This document shows, piece after piece, positions 15,681 through 24,689 of a stretch of DNA of 64,000 bases. The position numbers and the translations under genes are program-made. Each line of letters starts with the position of its first letter. Position 1 is the stretch's first letter. A model generated the notes under the pieces. That model worked only from the letters and a program-made list of their open reading frames with translations, was not told where the DNA came from and did not search any database. This DNA is from Nitrosotalea sp. (GTDB lineage Archaea > Thermoproteota > Nitrososphaeria > Nitrososphaerales > Nitrosopumilaceae). The stretch is from NCBI GenBank assembly GCA_023251795.1, contig JAHEYD010000004.1:38634-102633 (forward strand), in the 5' to 3' direction.

Positions 15681-16280
15681 ATGGGACATGAATTAAATCC
15701 AACTTTAAAAGACCTTGCATTAAGGCAAAATAGAGAAGTTACACCTGCTCAGATAGATGATTATATTAAAACCAAAAAATATACATCAAAAGACCTTGAT
15801 GATTATATAAAATCACCAAAAAATAAGGCTGAAATACTTAATTCTATAAATCCAGAAAAAGCGATATGGGATTATGAAGAACATAAATTATGTCAGGTTT
15901 TAAGTGGTAATAATTTTCAGGAAAAAAAGGAAGTATCGCTAATATCAGACAGGACTGAATTAATATCGAGTAAGATAAAATCTAACGATATAAGAGATAT
16001 TACCATATCCACTAAAACAAATAAAAGCACTATAACTGAAATAAATTTACTTGATGTAAAAAGAGAACAGAATCCCCAGAGAATAAAAATCAAGTATCCA
16101 GCAGGACTTTTAGATGAATTTATAGCAGAATATAAATTAATCATTATGTGGCTTGAGGCAAATAATTATGATGTATTACTTTTACAAAATTCAGATAATC
16201 CAATACAAATATCACAGCATGAATTTGAGAACGCTATAAAATTTTTGGAAAAAATGAAACAAGTATCGGAGGACATATGA
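15681..16280 (+). CDS. Hypothetical 199-aa protein
   Basis: Charged, with an N-terminal helical part (YIKTKKYTSKDLDDYIKSPK, a short internal repeat of YIK-type units) and a longer C-terminal part ending FENAIKFLEKMKQVS. Overlaps the next gene. No family recognised. Confidence 0.5.
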   Translation: MGHELNPTLKDLALRQNREVTPAQIDDYIKTKKYTSKDLDDYIKSPKNKAEILNSINPEKAIWDYEEHKLCQVLSGNNFQEKKEVSLISDRTELISSKIKSNDIRDITISTKTNKSTITEINLLDVKREQNPQRIKIKYPAGLLDEFIAEYKLIIMWLEANNYDVLLLQNSDNPIQISQHEFENAIKFLEKMKQVSEDI

Positions 16281-17173
16281 TAGAGTTAATAGCTATTAAA
16301 AAGAACGATAAATATTATTTAAGGAATAAATCTGAACGGTTTTTTGATTTTGGAAATATTATTTTCAATAAAGAACAACTTCCAAGTTTCTCTAAGGACT
16401 GGAAAATATTTAACGAATTACCAACGCAGATTCAAAGAAAATACCCATCCAGTCAAAAGATTGTAGGTTATTCTCTGATGGAAGGTTATGCAGTATCAGA
16501 AAAAACCCCTTTGAATATGCCTGCGGATTCTTTCGATTATCTTGTGGGGGATGATACTTATAAAAATCCAGAAATAAGAGGGTTGTACCAACCGAACTAT
16601 GAAGTAATACCAGAGCGGTTTGAAGATATGGAATTCACAATAGAATTAATTGATACTGATTGCGAACCGTTGATTAATCCTAAATACTCTGTTACAGTTG
16701 ATTTTCCTTACTTCATAGAAAATCATGAAGCTGTTGGACATAAATATCCTTGTCATATCGAAGGAAAACAAGTATTTAACATCATCAAAAAATATGTTAA
16801 AGATAATTTACCAGAACATTGTAAAATAACCTCTGATTATGATTTTCATTTTTGTGTGGAATTAATAGTTCCACTGATTCATGAAGAGACTATAACGAGG
16901 GATATTTCAAGAATTGGAGCAAAAAAACCTAAATATCAAACAGTTCCTTTACGTTCATTATCTCTCAAAATAATAGATATTTCAATTCCAGGTGATAAAT
17001 ATGGAAAGACTGTTATAAACGGACTTTCTGGAATGAATTATAAAGACCTTGAGTGTAAGATAGATACTATGTTGGAAACCTATAAAGAAGTTATGCAACA
17101 TAAATTAACAGTATGTTCGCATTGTAAAGGATATGGAGCTATAGATAATCAGAAAAGTGGTGTGATGAAATGA
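16277..17173 (+). CDS. Hypothetical 298-aa protein with C-terminal zinc knuckle
   Basis: ATGA overlap with the previous gene. Mostly beta-rich; the C-terminus has CSHCKGYG, half of a DnaJ-like ribbon, and the following 42-aa gene supplies another Cys set. No known fold by eye. Lies between PolB N-domain and clamp, so a replication accessory role is possible but unproven. Confidence 0.45.
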   Translation: MIELIAIKKNDKYYLRNKSERFFDFGNIIFNKEQLPSFSKDWKIFNELPTQIQRKYPSSQKIVGYSLMEGYAVSEKTPLNMPADSFDYLVGDDTYKNPEIRGLYQPNYEVIPERFEDMEFTIELIDTDCEPLINPKYSVTVDFPYFIENHEAVGHKYPCHIEGKQVFNIIKKYVKDNLPEHCKITSDYDFHFCVELIVPLIHEETITRDISRIGAKKPKYQTVPLRSLSLKIIDISIPGDKYGKTVINGLSGMNYKDLECKIDTMLETYKEVMQHKLTVCSHCKGYGAIDNQKSGVMK

Positions 17174-17298
17174 AATATCCAGATTGTATTAATTGTTCAA
17201 AATACTCAAAAAGAAAAGATAAATGTAGAAGCGGTAAAAACTGCATTACAAATAATGGTAAACCAAGTAAATTTAAATCAATCCCTATTAAACTTTAA
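17170..17298 (+). CDS. Cys-rich 42-aa protein
   Basis: Overlaps the upstream gene (ATGA). CINCSKYSKRKDKCRSGKNC has four Cys in a compact zinc-site pattern. Its last codons (ATT AAA CTT TAA) are part of promoter module 3. Confidence 0.5.
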   Translation: MKYPDCINCSKYSKRKDKCRSGKNCITNNGKPSKFKSIPIKL

Positions 17299-17342
17299 AA
17301 ACCTTTATATCACATAAAATTAAATTAACCTAACGAGGACAG
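17287..17342 (+). promoter_or_regulatory. Promoter module 3
   Basis: ATTAAACTTTAA at 17287-17298, TATA box TTTATAT at 17304-17310, GAGGACAG at 17335-17342; spacing 48 bp. Starts the transcription unit that includes the clamp gene. Confidence 0.75.
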
Positions 17343-17349
17343 ATAAAAT

Positions 17350-17544
17350 ATGGATACCGAACATACATTTGATGAACGTACAGCAAATGAGATATTAAGA
17401 GATAACGATTTAATAGAAAGTACAACAAACATAGTAACTTATAAAGTTCGAATGATAAAAGCATTGGTAAGTGGAATAATTATCGGTCTTACACTTACTG
17501 TTTTTGTTTTTATTGTTATGAGAATTTTACTCATTGGGAGATAG
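17350..17544 (+). CDS. Single-helix membrane protein, 64 aa
   Basis: Acidic soluble N-terminal half, then one membrane segment (LVSGIIIGLTLTVFVFIVM). First gene after promoter module 3. Confidence 0.5.
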   Translation: MDTEHTFDERTANEILRDNDLIESTTNIVTYKVRMIKALVSGIIIGLTLTVFVFIVMRILLIGR

Positions 17545-17548
17545 TAAT

Positions 17549-17782
17549 ATATTTGACCATAAACAAAACATAGAGCAAAACTATATAGATGAGAGAGTTT
17601 TACCTGAAAAAGGTTTAATAAGTTTACAGAATATATCGGAATATTATGGACATACTTATCATAGTTCTTACATTGATGATTTGATAAAAGAATTTGAAAC
17701 TAATAACATACCTATTCTTAAAATATCAAAGAATAAATACGATTGGTTGGTTAGACTGCAAGATATTAAGGTGTTAAAATGA
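17549..17782 (+). CDS. Hypothetical 77- to 82-aa protein, start uncertain
   Basis: The frame is open from TTG 17534, but the ribosome site GGGAGAT (17536-17542) lies after that codon and 6 nt before ATA 17549, so an ATA start is possible. Sequence SLQNISEYYGHTYHSSYIDD suggests a small winged-helix fold. Overlaps the next ATG. Confidence 0.4.
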   Translation: MFDHKQNIEQNYIDERVLPEKGLISLQNISEYYGHTYHSSYIDDLIKEFETNNIPILKISKNKYDWLVRLQDIKVLK

Positions 17783-18297
17783 AAGGATTAACAGTTGCTT
17801 TTACACGATACGTTGATACACGTTGGATAGATAGCGAAAAAAGCCCAAATACATACGGCGGAAAAGAGTTATCGATTAAGGATAAATCACCTTCTGGATT
17901 TTATCCTGTAATAGTAGTTCCAGTATATCTTAGTGGTAGTAAAGTTATAGTTATTCCAGTATCACAAGAAGAAATACTTTTACCAATGGAAGAACTCGGT
18001 GAAACTAAGCCTAAAATTTATGGTATCAGAACTGATTTATCCGATAATACCAGAAGCATAATTGAAAGCGACTGGGAAATTGTAATAAATGCTACTGATA
18101 AAAGAAAAGCATTTCATCTTAAAGCGGGTATTACAGGTTTTGAATCATTTTATATAGATAATGATTTTGATAATCTAAAAAAGATGTCTGAACACGGATG
18201 GAGAGCAAATGTAGGAACAAAAGGTAGCTATGATGAATTATTCATTCCTGCAAATGAAATGAAAAAAGTTTACGATTATCTTATAAAAAAGAAGTAA
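17779..18297 (+). CDS. Hypothetical 172-aa protein
   Basis: Starts within the previous stop (ATGA). Alternating beta-strand pattern (FYPVIVVPVYLSGSKVIVIP) and a helical C-terminus (PANEMKKVYDYLIKKK). Immediately upstream of the clamp. No domain recognised. Confidence 0.5.
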   Translation: MKGLTVAFTRYVDTRWIDSEKSPNTYGGKELSIKDKSPSGFYPVIVVPVYLSGSKVIVIPVSQEEILLPMEELGETKPKIYGIRTDLSDNTRSIIESDWEIVINATDKRKAFHLKAGITGFESFYIDNDFDNLKKMSEHGWRANVGTKGSYDELFIPANEMKKVYDYLIKKK

Positions 18298-18299
18298 TT

Positions 18300-18350
18300 A
18301 TGACAGTAAATCCAATGAAAATAATATTTAAAGAGGTAAAAATAAAATGA
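18300..18350 (+). CDS. Possible 16-aa leader peptide before the clamp gene
   Basis: Short ATG frame whose TGA overlaps the clamp ATG (ATGA). Could couple translation of the clamp to upstream genes; may be chance. Confidence 0.2.
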   Translation: MTVNPMKIIFKEVKIK

Positions 18351-19156
18351 AAGTAGCTATAAGCATATTGACTTTGCAAGAAGTCATCAGGAAAACAAGA
18401 TGTGATACCTTAGTAAACTCTGGGATTTTAGAGTTTAAGAATGGTATGGTACAGACAAAAGGAAACGGTATTGAATATTTACCAGGACAAAAAGCAGAAA
18501 AAACAGAGGGTAAAGCACCAGGAAAAATAGATGGTAGTTTATCATTCCAAATACAATATCCTACTCCAGTGCAGGAAGAAGGAGAGGTAGCAATAGCCGA
18601 TTTACAAAATCTGTTATCAAAATCAGAGATATTTGAAAAGGAAGACCAAGTTCAGCTTAGTTCGGTTGATAATAAATTTATCATAGAGCGTGAAATACCG
18701 CAACGAATCCTGACTTATGATATTGCGGATAAAAAGTTTATTGAAACTGCATATAAGGAAAAACAAGACGTAATATTTTCTAATCCTATCAAGATAATAT
18801 CACCAAAAGGAAAAGAAAAAGATGTTACGTTTACAACAGAAATTATCCTTGATGCCTCGCAGTTAAAATCCTTTGCAGATGCCGCAAAAAAGATAGCTCC
18901 TACTAAAATACCATTACAGGTAAAAGAAGGTAAATTCTTTTCGGCTATTAAAGGTACTGGTAGCGATATGATGGGTGAAATCAAAGCCGATAAAGTAGAA
19001 GGAGAGGCAATATCTAAATATCGTATCGAGATACTTGAAATCTTTAAGGCAGGATTTGGACTTGCTACGTTACGATTCTCGGAAAATGCGCCTATACATA
19101 TCCATTATGAGCTAAATGACCAAAAAGCTGATTATCTACTTAATCAGTCGAAATAA
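18347..19156 (+). CDS. Sliding clamp (PCNA-like), divergent
   Basis: 269 residues, a little longer than archaeal PCNA (about 245-250). The N-terminal half has AISILTLQEVIRKT and ILEFKNGMVQTKG, matching the first beta-alpha-beta unit; the C-terminal half has ILDASQLKSFADAAKK, IEILEIFKAGFG and ATLRFSENAPIHIHYEL, matching the second domain and the final strand before the partner-binding groove. It would encircle DNA as a trimer and hold PolB and other factors. The pseudo-duplicated layout and nearby RFC genes support the call, but identity to PCNA is low by eye. It is the likely partner of the six PIP-like tails described in the findings. Confidence 0.65.
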   Translation: MKVAISILTLQEVIRKTRCDTLVNSGILEFKNGMVQTKGNGIEYLPGQKAEKTEGKAPGKIDGSLSFQIQYPTPVQEEGEVAIADLQNLLSKSEIFEKEDQVQLSSVDNKFIIEREIPQRILTYDIADKKFIETAYKEKQDVIFSNPIKIISPKGKEKDVTFTTEIILDASQLKSFADAAKKIAPTKIPLQVKEGKFFSAIKGTGSDMMGEIKADKVEGEAISKYRIEILEIFKAGFGLATLRFSENAPIHIHYELNDQKADYLLNQSK

Positions 19157-19180
19157 TATCAGTTATTATTCAGAACAGAT

Positions 19181-19242
19181 AAGTATAAATAGATTCAGTG
19201 TGAATATACTGTATAATGTATAGTAAAGCTATACGGAGGACA
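19181..19242 (+). promoter_or_regulatory. Promoter with inverted repeat before GGAGGACAG
   Basis: TATA-like AGTATAAATAG near 19181-19191. GTATAG (19218-19223) and CTATAC (19229-19234) form a perfect 6-bp inverted repeat touching the GGAGGACAG leader, so it may be an operator or a 5'-UTR hairpin controlling the gene at 19249. Confidence 0.5.
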
Positions 19243-19248
19243 GATAAT

Positions 19249-20058
19249 ATGATGAAATGTAAATTTGGAAAATGGCATCCTAAGAAAAAGGAAGCAGATG
19301 AATGTATAGGGCATGAACAAATAAAACCAGTAAAAATAACTGAACCTGCAAAGGTAGAGGAACAGCAAGAAGAAGTAATATCGCATGAAGAACCGATAGT
19401 TGAAGAGCAACCTGAAAAGGTAGCTGCTGAAACACCGAAAACGGAATTACCTGCTGGATTAATGCCTTTCAGGAAAAGGATGCTTGATGTTTGCAGTATC
19501 CTAACAGCAAAAGAAAAGAGAAAGTCCAACGACCAAATAGCAGTTGAATTGGGATTCCATACAAAATTTATCGAAGAGGTATTGGAAAAGGGATATACTG
19601 GTATGGAAGAGAAATTCAGGTCAGAGTATCATATCCCAGAAGGAATGGAGATACCGCCGATTGAAGTTCTTGCTACACCAACACCGAAACAGGAGAAGCA
19701 GGATAAAGAAATGCAAACAAAATCAAAAAAGACCAAAGAAATCACCGAAGAACCAGAAACGGAAGCACCGAAAAAGATCAAAAAGGAAAAAGTAGTAAAG
19801 GAGAAAAAGGAAAAGAAAGAACCACTGCGTTCCATAATTGAACGACTTGCTCCAAAAAAGGAATTCACCGCTGCTGAGATGATAGCTATAATGAATAAGG
19901 AATGTCCTGATTTGTATAAGGATGTTTCAGTGAAACTTCATCTAATGGGATTGGATACAACCAATACCAACGCAGAAAAGAATTTTCCTTCTTTGTTTAA
20001 ACACGCCTTCCTAACACATACTGGAGAGAAAAAAGACCTAAAATATCAGAGGGTATAA
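19249..20058 (+). CDS. Charged 269-aa protein with HTH-like core
   Basis: Start set at the first of two ATG codons after GGAGGACAG. N-terminus MMKCKFGKWHPKKKEADECIG may bind zinc. Residues about 75-110 (AKEKRKSNDQIAVELGFHTK) resemble a helix-turn-helix; about 155-195 is a long Lys/Glu low-complexity linker (KKIKKEKVVKEKKEKKEP); the C-terminal 70 residues (KEFTAAEMIAIMNKECPDLY) look like a small winged-helix or SAP-like domain. Likely a DNA-binding regulator or structural DNA protein. Ends in a terminator. Confidence 0.45.
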   Translation: MMKCKFGKWHPKKKEADECIGHEQIKPVKITEPAKVEEQQEEVISHEEPIVEEQPEKVAAETPKTELPAGLMPFRKRMLDVCSILTAKEKRKSNDQIAVELGFHTKFIEEVLEKGYTGMEEKFRSEYHIPEGMEIPPIEVLATPTPKQEKQDKEMQTKSKKTKEITEEPETEAPKKIKKEKVVKEKKEKKEPLRSIIERLAPKKEFTAAEMIAIMNKECPDLYKDVSVKLHLMGLDTTNTNAEKNFPSLFKHAFLTHTGEKKDLKYQRV

Positions 20059-20080
20059 ATCCCTCTTTTTATTTTTATTT
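20049..20080 (+). terminator. Hairpin-T terminator
   Basis: GAGGG (20049-20053), 7-nt loop, CCCTC (20061-20065), followed by a T-rich run to about 20080. It spans the stop of the 269-aa gene and ends just before the tRNA. Confidence 0.6.
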
Positions 20081-20082
20081 AT

Positions 20083-20217
20083 AGTCCCATAGTGTAGTCA
20101 GGTCAATCATTCTGGACTTTGAAACCAAACGTATGATTTAGAGATAAATTAACGATGGAAGGTGGACTTCCTTGGTGTAGTAATCCAGAGGCATCGGTTC
20201 GAATCCGATTGGGACTA
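20083..20217 (+). tRNA. tRNA-Gln (anticodon TTG) with a 60-nt intron
   Basis: Acceptor AGTCCCA (20083-20089) pairs perfectly with TGGGACT (20210-20216); discriminator A 20217. T-arm ATCGG/CCGAT with loop TTCGAAT. Anticodon stem CTGGA (20112-20116) pairs with TCCAG (20184-20188); loop C-T-T-T-G-A, anticodon TTG at 20119-20121. The intron is 20123-20182, after position 37, the canonical archaeal site, and ACCAA (20124-20128) pairs with TTGGT (20172-20176) to build the bulge-helix core. Spliced length is 75 nt with no encoded CCA. It lies between the terminator and queD. Confidence 0.9.
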
Positions 20218-20259
20218 TTCAGTAAAAAAATAAAACTATGATTAACAAGGATTGATTAA

Positions 20260-20619
20260 ATGACATATATACTCACAGTAAGCGGAACTTTTTCAGCAGC
20301 GCATTCAATATTGTCTTTTCCTAAGGGACATAAATGTAAGAACATTCATGGACATACGTGGGAAGTAGAGTGTAATTTTAAATATAATAACACTCTTAAA
20401 AATCAAGGTATATGTTGCGATTTTCATATCCTTAAATCAAGATTAAATTCTATTATATCTCAATTAGACCATACTAATCTTAATGATAAATTCGATATTT
20501 CAAGTGCTGAAAATATCGCAAAATATATTTACAATCATTTAGTTTCTGATACTAATATAAAATCAGTTAAGGTCAAAGAATCTCAAAACGCATGGGTAGT
20601 GTATTCAGAGGATATATGA
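20260..20619 (+). CDS. queD: 6-carboxytetrahydropterin synthase, QueD
   Basis: 119 residues, normal size. FSAAHSI and KNIHGHTWEVE provide the three zinc-binding His; the catalytic Cys is in GHKCKN; SQLDHTNLND is the conserved catalytic His/Asp segment. Converts dihydroneopterin triphosphate to 6-carboxytetrahydropterin, the second step to preQ0. First gene of the queD-queE-folE-queC block; overlaps queE. Confidence 0.92.
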   Translation: MTYILTVSGTFSAAHSILSFPKGHKCKNIHGHTWEVECNFKYNNTLKNQGICCDFHILKSRLNSIISQLDHTNLNDKFDISSAENIAKYIYNHLVSDTNIKSVKVKESQNAWVVYSEDI

Positions 20620-21308
20620 ACAATATTATAGAAATGTTTAAATCAATTCAAGGCGAGGGAAAGTATATCGGTATTCCTTCGATTTTTATTCGTTTTGCTA
20701 ATTGTAATTTATCATGCGGATTTTGTGATACTCGTTATTCTTGGGATGATAGTGTTTCCTCTCCGTATAATTATAGGGATGCTATAAAATTTATCAGTAA
20801 AAATCCTGCTTATAAACATATTGTAATTACTGGCGGGGAACCGTTAATACATCAGTTTGATGTGAAAGAATTAATAAATAAAACATCATCAAGAGATTCT
20901 ACTTTTACAATCGAAACAAACGGTAGTATTCGACCTGATAATGAATTATTGGCTATAATGAGGTTTCATAATGGATTATGGTCGGTATCTCCAAAAATAC
21001 ATTATTTAGATACTCATTATGATTTATCCATATTAGAAAAATTTAATCATCAGAAAAACATCCAGTGGAAGTTTGTTATAAGGGGAATGATAGATATGAA
21101 GGATGATATTGAAAAAGTATTATCATTGATAGAACACGGAATTATAACTCCTACAGAACCTATTATCCTTCAACCAAATGGTCTTAGGACTGATTATAAC
21201 AATGCTTGCCGAGAATTAGCAGATTATGTTATTCAAAACGATTTAATTCAGTTTAGAGTAATCCCACAATTCCATAGAATTTGTTGGGGGCAGGAGAGAG
21301 GAAAATAA
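20616..21308 (+). CDS. queE: 7-carboxy-7-deazaguanine synthase, QueE (radical SAM)
   Basis: 230 residues from ATG 20616. FKSIQGEGKYIGIPSIFIRF is the QueE N-terminal signature, and CNLSCGFCDT is the C-x3-C-x2-C radical SAM cluster site. GGEPL follows at the usual place. Rearranges carboxytetrahydropterin to 7-carboxy-7-deazaguanine. Translationally coupled to queD (ATGA). Confidence 0.92.
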   Translation: MNNIIEMFKSIQGEGKYIGIPSIFIRFANCNLSCGFCDTRYSWDDSVSSPYNYRDAIKFISKNPAYKHIVITGGEPLIHQFDVKELINKTSSRDSTFTIETNGSIRPDNELLAIMRFHNGLWSVSPKIHYLDTHYDLSILEKFNHQKNIQWKFVIRGMIDMKDDIEKVLSLIEHGIITPTEPIILQPNGLRTDYNNACRELADYVIQNDLIQFRVIPQFHRICWGQERGK

Positions 21309-21309
21309 A

Positions 21310-21870
21310 ATGTTAGACTATACACAATTAGATATAATGCCATTGGTTCGTGATATAATAGAACTTATTGGTGATAATCCAGAACGAGAAGGACTGAAAG
21401 ATACCCCGAAAAGAGTAGCTCAAATGTATGCTGAAATATTTTCTGGTTATTATGAAAAATGTCCTAATCTGAAAACATTTAAATCAGATAACAATGAAAT
21501 GATAGTTAAATCTGATATTACAACCTTTTCCGTATGTGAGCACCACATTTTACCCATGAAGCTAAAAGTAGCTTTTGCCTATATCCCAGATGGAAAAGTA
21601 GTAGGAATATCAAAAATAATTCGACTTATAAAATGGTGCTCAGCCCGTCTTACAATTCAAGAAAATCTTACTGTAATGATAGTAGATGAATTTATGAAAC
21701 AAGTACAACCAAAAGGATGTATGTGCGTAATAAAAGGACATCATTATTGCGAAGAAATGAGAGGGGTTAAAACCGAAAATCTAACCCAGACTTCTGCTAT
21801 CAGAGGAGTATTTGAAAAGCCAGAAGTAAGAAGTGAAGCGTTATCATTAATAAAAAATGGAGAGGAATAA
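21310..21870 (+). CDS. folE: GTP cyclohydrolase I, FolE type
   Basis: 186 residues. NPEREGLKDTPKRVAQMY is the family signature; zinc ligands in SVCEHHILP and IKGHHYCEEMRG. Catalyses the first step from GTP to dihydroneopterin triphosphate. Archaea generally use the MptA type, so a bacterial-type FolE in an archaeal element points to transfer through viruses or bacteria. Confidence 0.92.
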   Translation: MLDYTQLDIMPLVRDIIELIGDNPEREGLKDTPKRVAQMYAEIFSGYYEKCPNLKTFKSDNNEMIVKSDITTFSVCEHHILPMKLKVAFAYIPDGKVVGISKIIRLIKWCSARLTIQENLTVMIVDEFMKQVQPKGCMCVIKGHHYCEEMRGVKTENLTQTSAIRGVFEKPEVRSEALSLIKNGEE

Positions 21871-21872
21871 AT

Positions 21873-22562
21873 ATGCAACAATTAATAAACAAAAACAGTA
21901 TTAAAGAAAAATCAGTGGTTATAATCAGCGGTGGACTTGATTCGACTACTCTTTTATATGACATAATATCGCAGGGATATGATGTTTATGCTTTATCTTT
22001 CAATTACAATCAACGCCATAAAAAAGAACTTTTATATGCTCAAAAAACCTGTAAAAAATTAGGAATTCCTCATAAAATAGTGGATATTTCAAATCTAAAT
22101 GAGCTATTACAAGGCTCATCATTAACTTCATCTGATATATCTACTCCTCATGGTAAATATGATGAAGAAAGTATGAAACAGACTGTTGTTCCTAACAGAA
22201 ACATGATTCTTCTTAGTATAGCAGCAGGATACGCAATATCACTAAAAGCTACTAAATTATTTTATGGAGCCCATTCAGGAGACCATAGTGTTTACCCTGA
22301 TTGTCGTCCTGAATTTATTCAAAAACTCAAAGAAACAATAGCAATAGCAGATTGGCATAAAGTGGAATTGTTAGCACCTTATTCCGATATGGATAAAGGT
22401 GATATTGTAATAAGAGGAATTGAATTAAAAGTTCCTTATCAAGATACGTGGTCATGCTATGAGGGAGGAGATATTCCATGTAGTAAATGTGGTGCATGTA
22501 ATGAACGTGCAGAAGCTTTCCAAAAAGCAGAAATAAAAGACCCTTTAGGTGAAAATGTATGA
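21873..22562 (+). CDS. queC: 7-cyano-7-deazaguanine (preQ0) synthase, QueC
   Basis: 229 residues. PP-loop SGGLDSTTLLY near the start; NMILLSIAAGYA and YGAHSGDHSVYPDCRPEF are QueC-specific; zinc site in CYEGGDIPCSKCGAC. Converts carboxy-deazaguanine to preQ0 with ATP and ammonia, completing a self-sufficient preQ0 pathway. Its stop overlaps the transglycosylase start. Confidence 0.93.
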   Translation: MQQLINKNSIKEKSVVIISGGLDSTTLLYDIISQGYDVYALSFNYNQRHKKELLYAQKTCKKLGIPHKIVDISNLNELLQGSSLTSSDISTPHGKYDEESMKQTVVPNRNMILLSIAAGYAISLKATKLFYGAHSGDHSVYPDCRPEFIQKLKETIAIADWHKVELLAPYSDMDKGDIVIRGIELKVPYQDTWSCYEGGDIPCSKCGACNERAEAFQKAEIKDPLGENV

Positions 22563-23863
22563 ATAACAACTTTATTCCAGCTGACCATCCTCCAGATGGT
22601 TTTTGTAAACCAAATCATAAAAAATTCAAAGGATTTGTTCCTGCATCAGATTCCGCCTCAGCAGGAGCATTCGGTGCATCAGGAGCGCCAGGAATAAAAA
22701 ACGGTAATCCAAAATTCATACCTGCGGAAGCATTAACAAACGGTGACTCATTTAAAAATGATGTAAAATATGTTCCTGCATATCTTCAAGGAAGGGAACA
22801 TTCTTTAAATTGGTGGTCTCCTGATGCTTTTTTTCAATATGATTCGATGTTAGTATCAACATATTATGGAATCAAGACACCTAACTATCGTGATTTTTAT
22901 AAAATTCCCAGAAAAGGATTTACATTATATGGTGATAGTGGGGGATTTCAAAACGCAACGGTAGAAGGAGCAAATCTTAATCCTGTTAATGTTTTACGAT
23001 GGCAGGAAGAAAACTGTGATATAGGGTTTATTTTAGATTATCCAATAGCACCTTCTGCTCCAGATAATCTTATTGAGATATATCGAAAAAGAACAACTGA
23101 AAACGCTGAACTTGCTTTATCAAAACATCAAAACAAAGAGATGAAACTATACGGAGTACTTCACGGTAGAAATAAAGAAGAACTTCATACTATGTCAAAA
23201 CAATATCAAGATTTATCTCGGTTCGATGGGATTGCATTAGGTTCTATTGTTCCTAAAAAATCAGATTATATGTATATAGCTTACATTTCGATGTTATTTG
23301 CTGAAGAAATACAGGATTATAAAAAACTTCCTGTTCATTTTTTTGGAGTAAGTGGGGTAAATTCATTACCTATAATACTTTACATAGCACATAAATATGA
23401 TTTAAATATTACATTTGATTCAGCTTCATATGGTGTAGGAGCACAACATAGAGAATACTGGAATCCGTTTAATCTATCCAAAAATTCGCTTACTTATGGT
23501 AATGACCCTAAAACATCAATCGTTCCCTCAACATTACCATGTGATTGCCCAGTATGTTCAACCATAAAAAATGACCTAATAGATATGATAAAATCAAATA
23601 AAAACAATAGTGTAGTAGGCTCATTGATTTGTCTTCACAATTTATATTGTTTTATCAGATTTTCGAATATGATAACTGCATATTCAGAAAAAGAACAACT
23701 TCTGAAAGACCTTGTAAAAAATATATGCGTAGATACTACTTCAAAAGCTTTAGAGTTTATTGATTTTAGTTTAGAAAACGGAATAGAAAACGGGTATAAA
23801 AGGTATTTTGAACCAACCAATCCATCTATTTTAAATGAAACATCATCATTATTTGAGGATTGA
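22559..23863 (+). CDS. TGT/DpdA-like (deoxy)guanine transglycosylase
   Basis: 434 residues. GDSGGFQ (Asp 126) matches the TGT general-base motif, FILDYPIAPSAPDN and VLHGR follow, ITFDSASYGVGAQHREY is at the nucleophile position, and C328-x-C330-x2-C333 with the later LHNLY His forms the TGT zinc site. No PUA domain or OB extension of archaeal tRNA ArcTGT is present. Together with a preQ0 pathway this fits DpdA, which swaps guanine for preQ0 in DNA, better than a tRNA enzyme. The first 75 residues are low complexity with four F/Y-[IV]-P-A units. The protein ends SSLFED, a PIP-like tail. tRNA specificity is not excluded. Confidence 0.75.
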   Translation: MNNNFIPADHPPDGFCKPNHKKFKGFVPASDSASAGAFGASGAPGIKNGNPKFIPAEALTNGDSFKNDVKYVPAYLQGREHSLNWWSPDAFFQYDSMLVSTYYGIKTPNYRDFYKIPRKGFTLYGDSGGFQNATVEGANLNPVNVLRWQEENCDIGFILDYPIAPSAPDNLIEIYRKRTTENAELALSKHQNKEMKLYGVLHGRNKEELHTMSKQYQDLSRFDGIALGSIVPKKSDYMYIAYISMLFAEEIQDYKKLPVHFFGVSGVNSLPIILYIAHKYDLNITFDSASYGVGAQHREYWNPFNLSKNSLTYGNDPKTSIVPSTLPCDCPVCSTIKNDLIDMIKSNKNNSVVGSLICLHNLYCFIRFSNMITAYSEKEQLLKDLVKNICVDTTSKALEFIDFSLENGIENGYKRYFEPTNPSILNETSSLFED

Positions 23864-23865
23864 AA

Positions 23866-24687
23866 ATGAACATAGTTAAGAAAATTACAGAGGATATGGA
23901 TAGGAAGAAGATAGATTGTTCTACATACCAAATGAGAAATTTTTTTACACAATTAGGAGATGGTTTTTTTCAACCAATCGATATAATGAACTATATACAA
24001 CATTACAAAATAGTTAAACTGATAAAAAAACATGATATTGTTGTTGATATGTGCTGTGGACGTTCTCTTCTTTGTCCATTTATAAAATATCATAAAAAAG
24101 ATATAGGGGAATATATCGGAGTTGATATTTGTCAGGATAACATTAATGAGGCAAAACGATTAGAAGAAAAAAAACATGGTTATTCATTTTTACATAAATG
24201 GATAAATATAAATGTTATCGAGATGAGTAATTATATTTCATCTAATTCTGTTGATATGGTAGTTTATACATCATCAATAGAACATATGCAACCAGAATGG
24301 GGGGAAAAATCGTTAGAAGAAGCTTATAAGATACTTAAACCAAATGGAACTTTCATCTTATCATTTCCTAATACAATAGGAGATGGATATAATGTTCAAT
24401 ATAAAGCCGCTCATGTTTATGAATGGTCATACCAAAATATAATATCTGCATTAAATAAAACTGGTTTTACCATAGAAAAAAGTTATGGTATTTTTTTACC
24501 TATAACTGAAATAAAAAAATTAATGGAACAAAAATATCCCGAACTACTTCCCTTCCTTAATCAAATCCAAGAATACATTCCAAATGAGTTTTTATCTTCT
24601 ATTTTTAGTGTTCCGTTTCCACAGGAGTCAAGAGAAACATTAGTGATTTGTAAAAAGTCATCTGAAACATCATTATTTGAGGATTGA
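23866..24687 (+). CDS. Class I SAM-dependent methyltransferase in the preQ0 cluster
   Basis: 273 residues from ATG 23866 (GAGGAT upstream). Motif I IVVDMCCGRSL, acidic loop IGVDIC, motif IV region VDMVVYTSSIEHM and ILKPNGTFILSFP define a Rossmann methyltransferase of the small-molecule type, without a DNA-MTase SPPF/NPPY box. Its position between a DpdA-like gene and a DUF6884-like gene suggests it acts on the deazaguanine base or its precursor, which would be a modification type not known to me. Ends ETSLFED, almost identical to the transglycosylase tail. Confidence 0.6.
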   Translation: MNIVKKITEDMDRKKIDCSTYQMRNFFTQLGDGFFQPIDIMNYIQHYKIVKLIKKHDIVVDMCCGRSLLCPFIKYHKKDIGEYIGVDICQDNINEAKRLEEKKHGYSFLHKWININVIEMSNYISSNSVDMVVYTSSIEHMQPEWGEKSLEEAYKILKPNGTFILSFPNTIGDGYNVQYKAAHVYEWSYQNIISALNKTGFTIEKSYGIFLPITEIKKLMEQKYPELLPFLNQIQEYIPNEFLSSIFSVPFPQESRETLVICKKSSETSLFED

Positions 24688-24689
24688 TT

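Noticed and set aside
19216..19868. Overlapping frames in the Lys/Glu-rich gene at 19249 (both strands)
   Set aside because: They arise from low-complexity AAG/GAA codons of the real gene.
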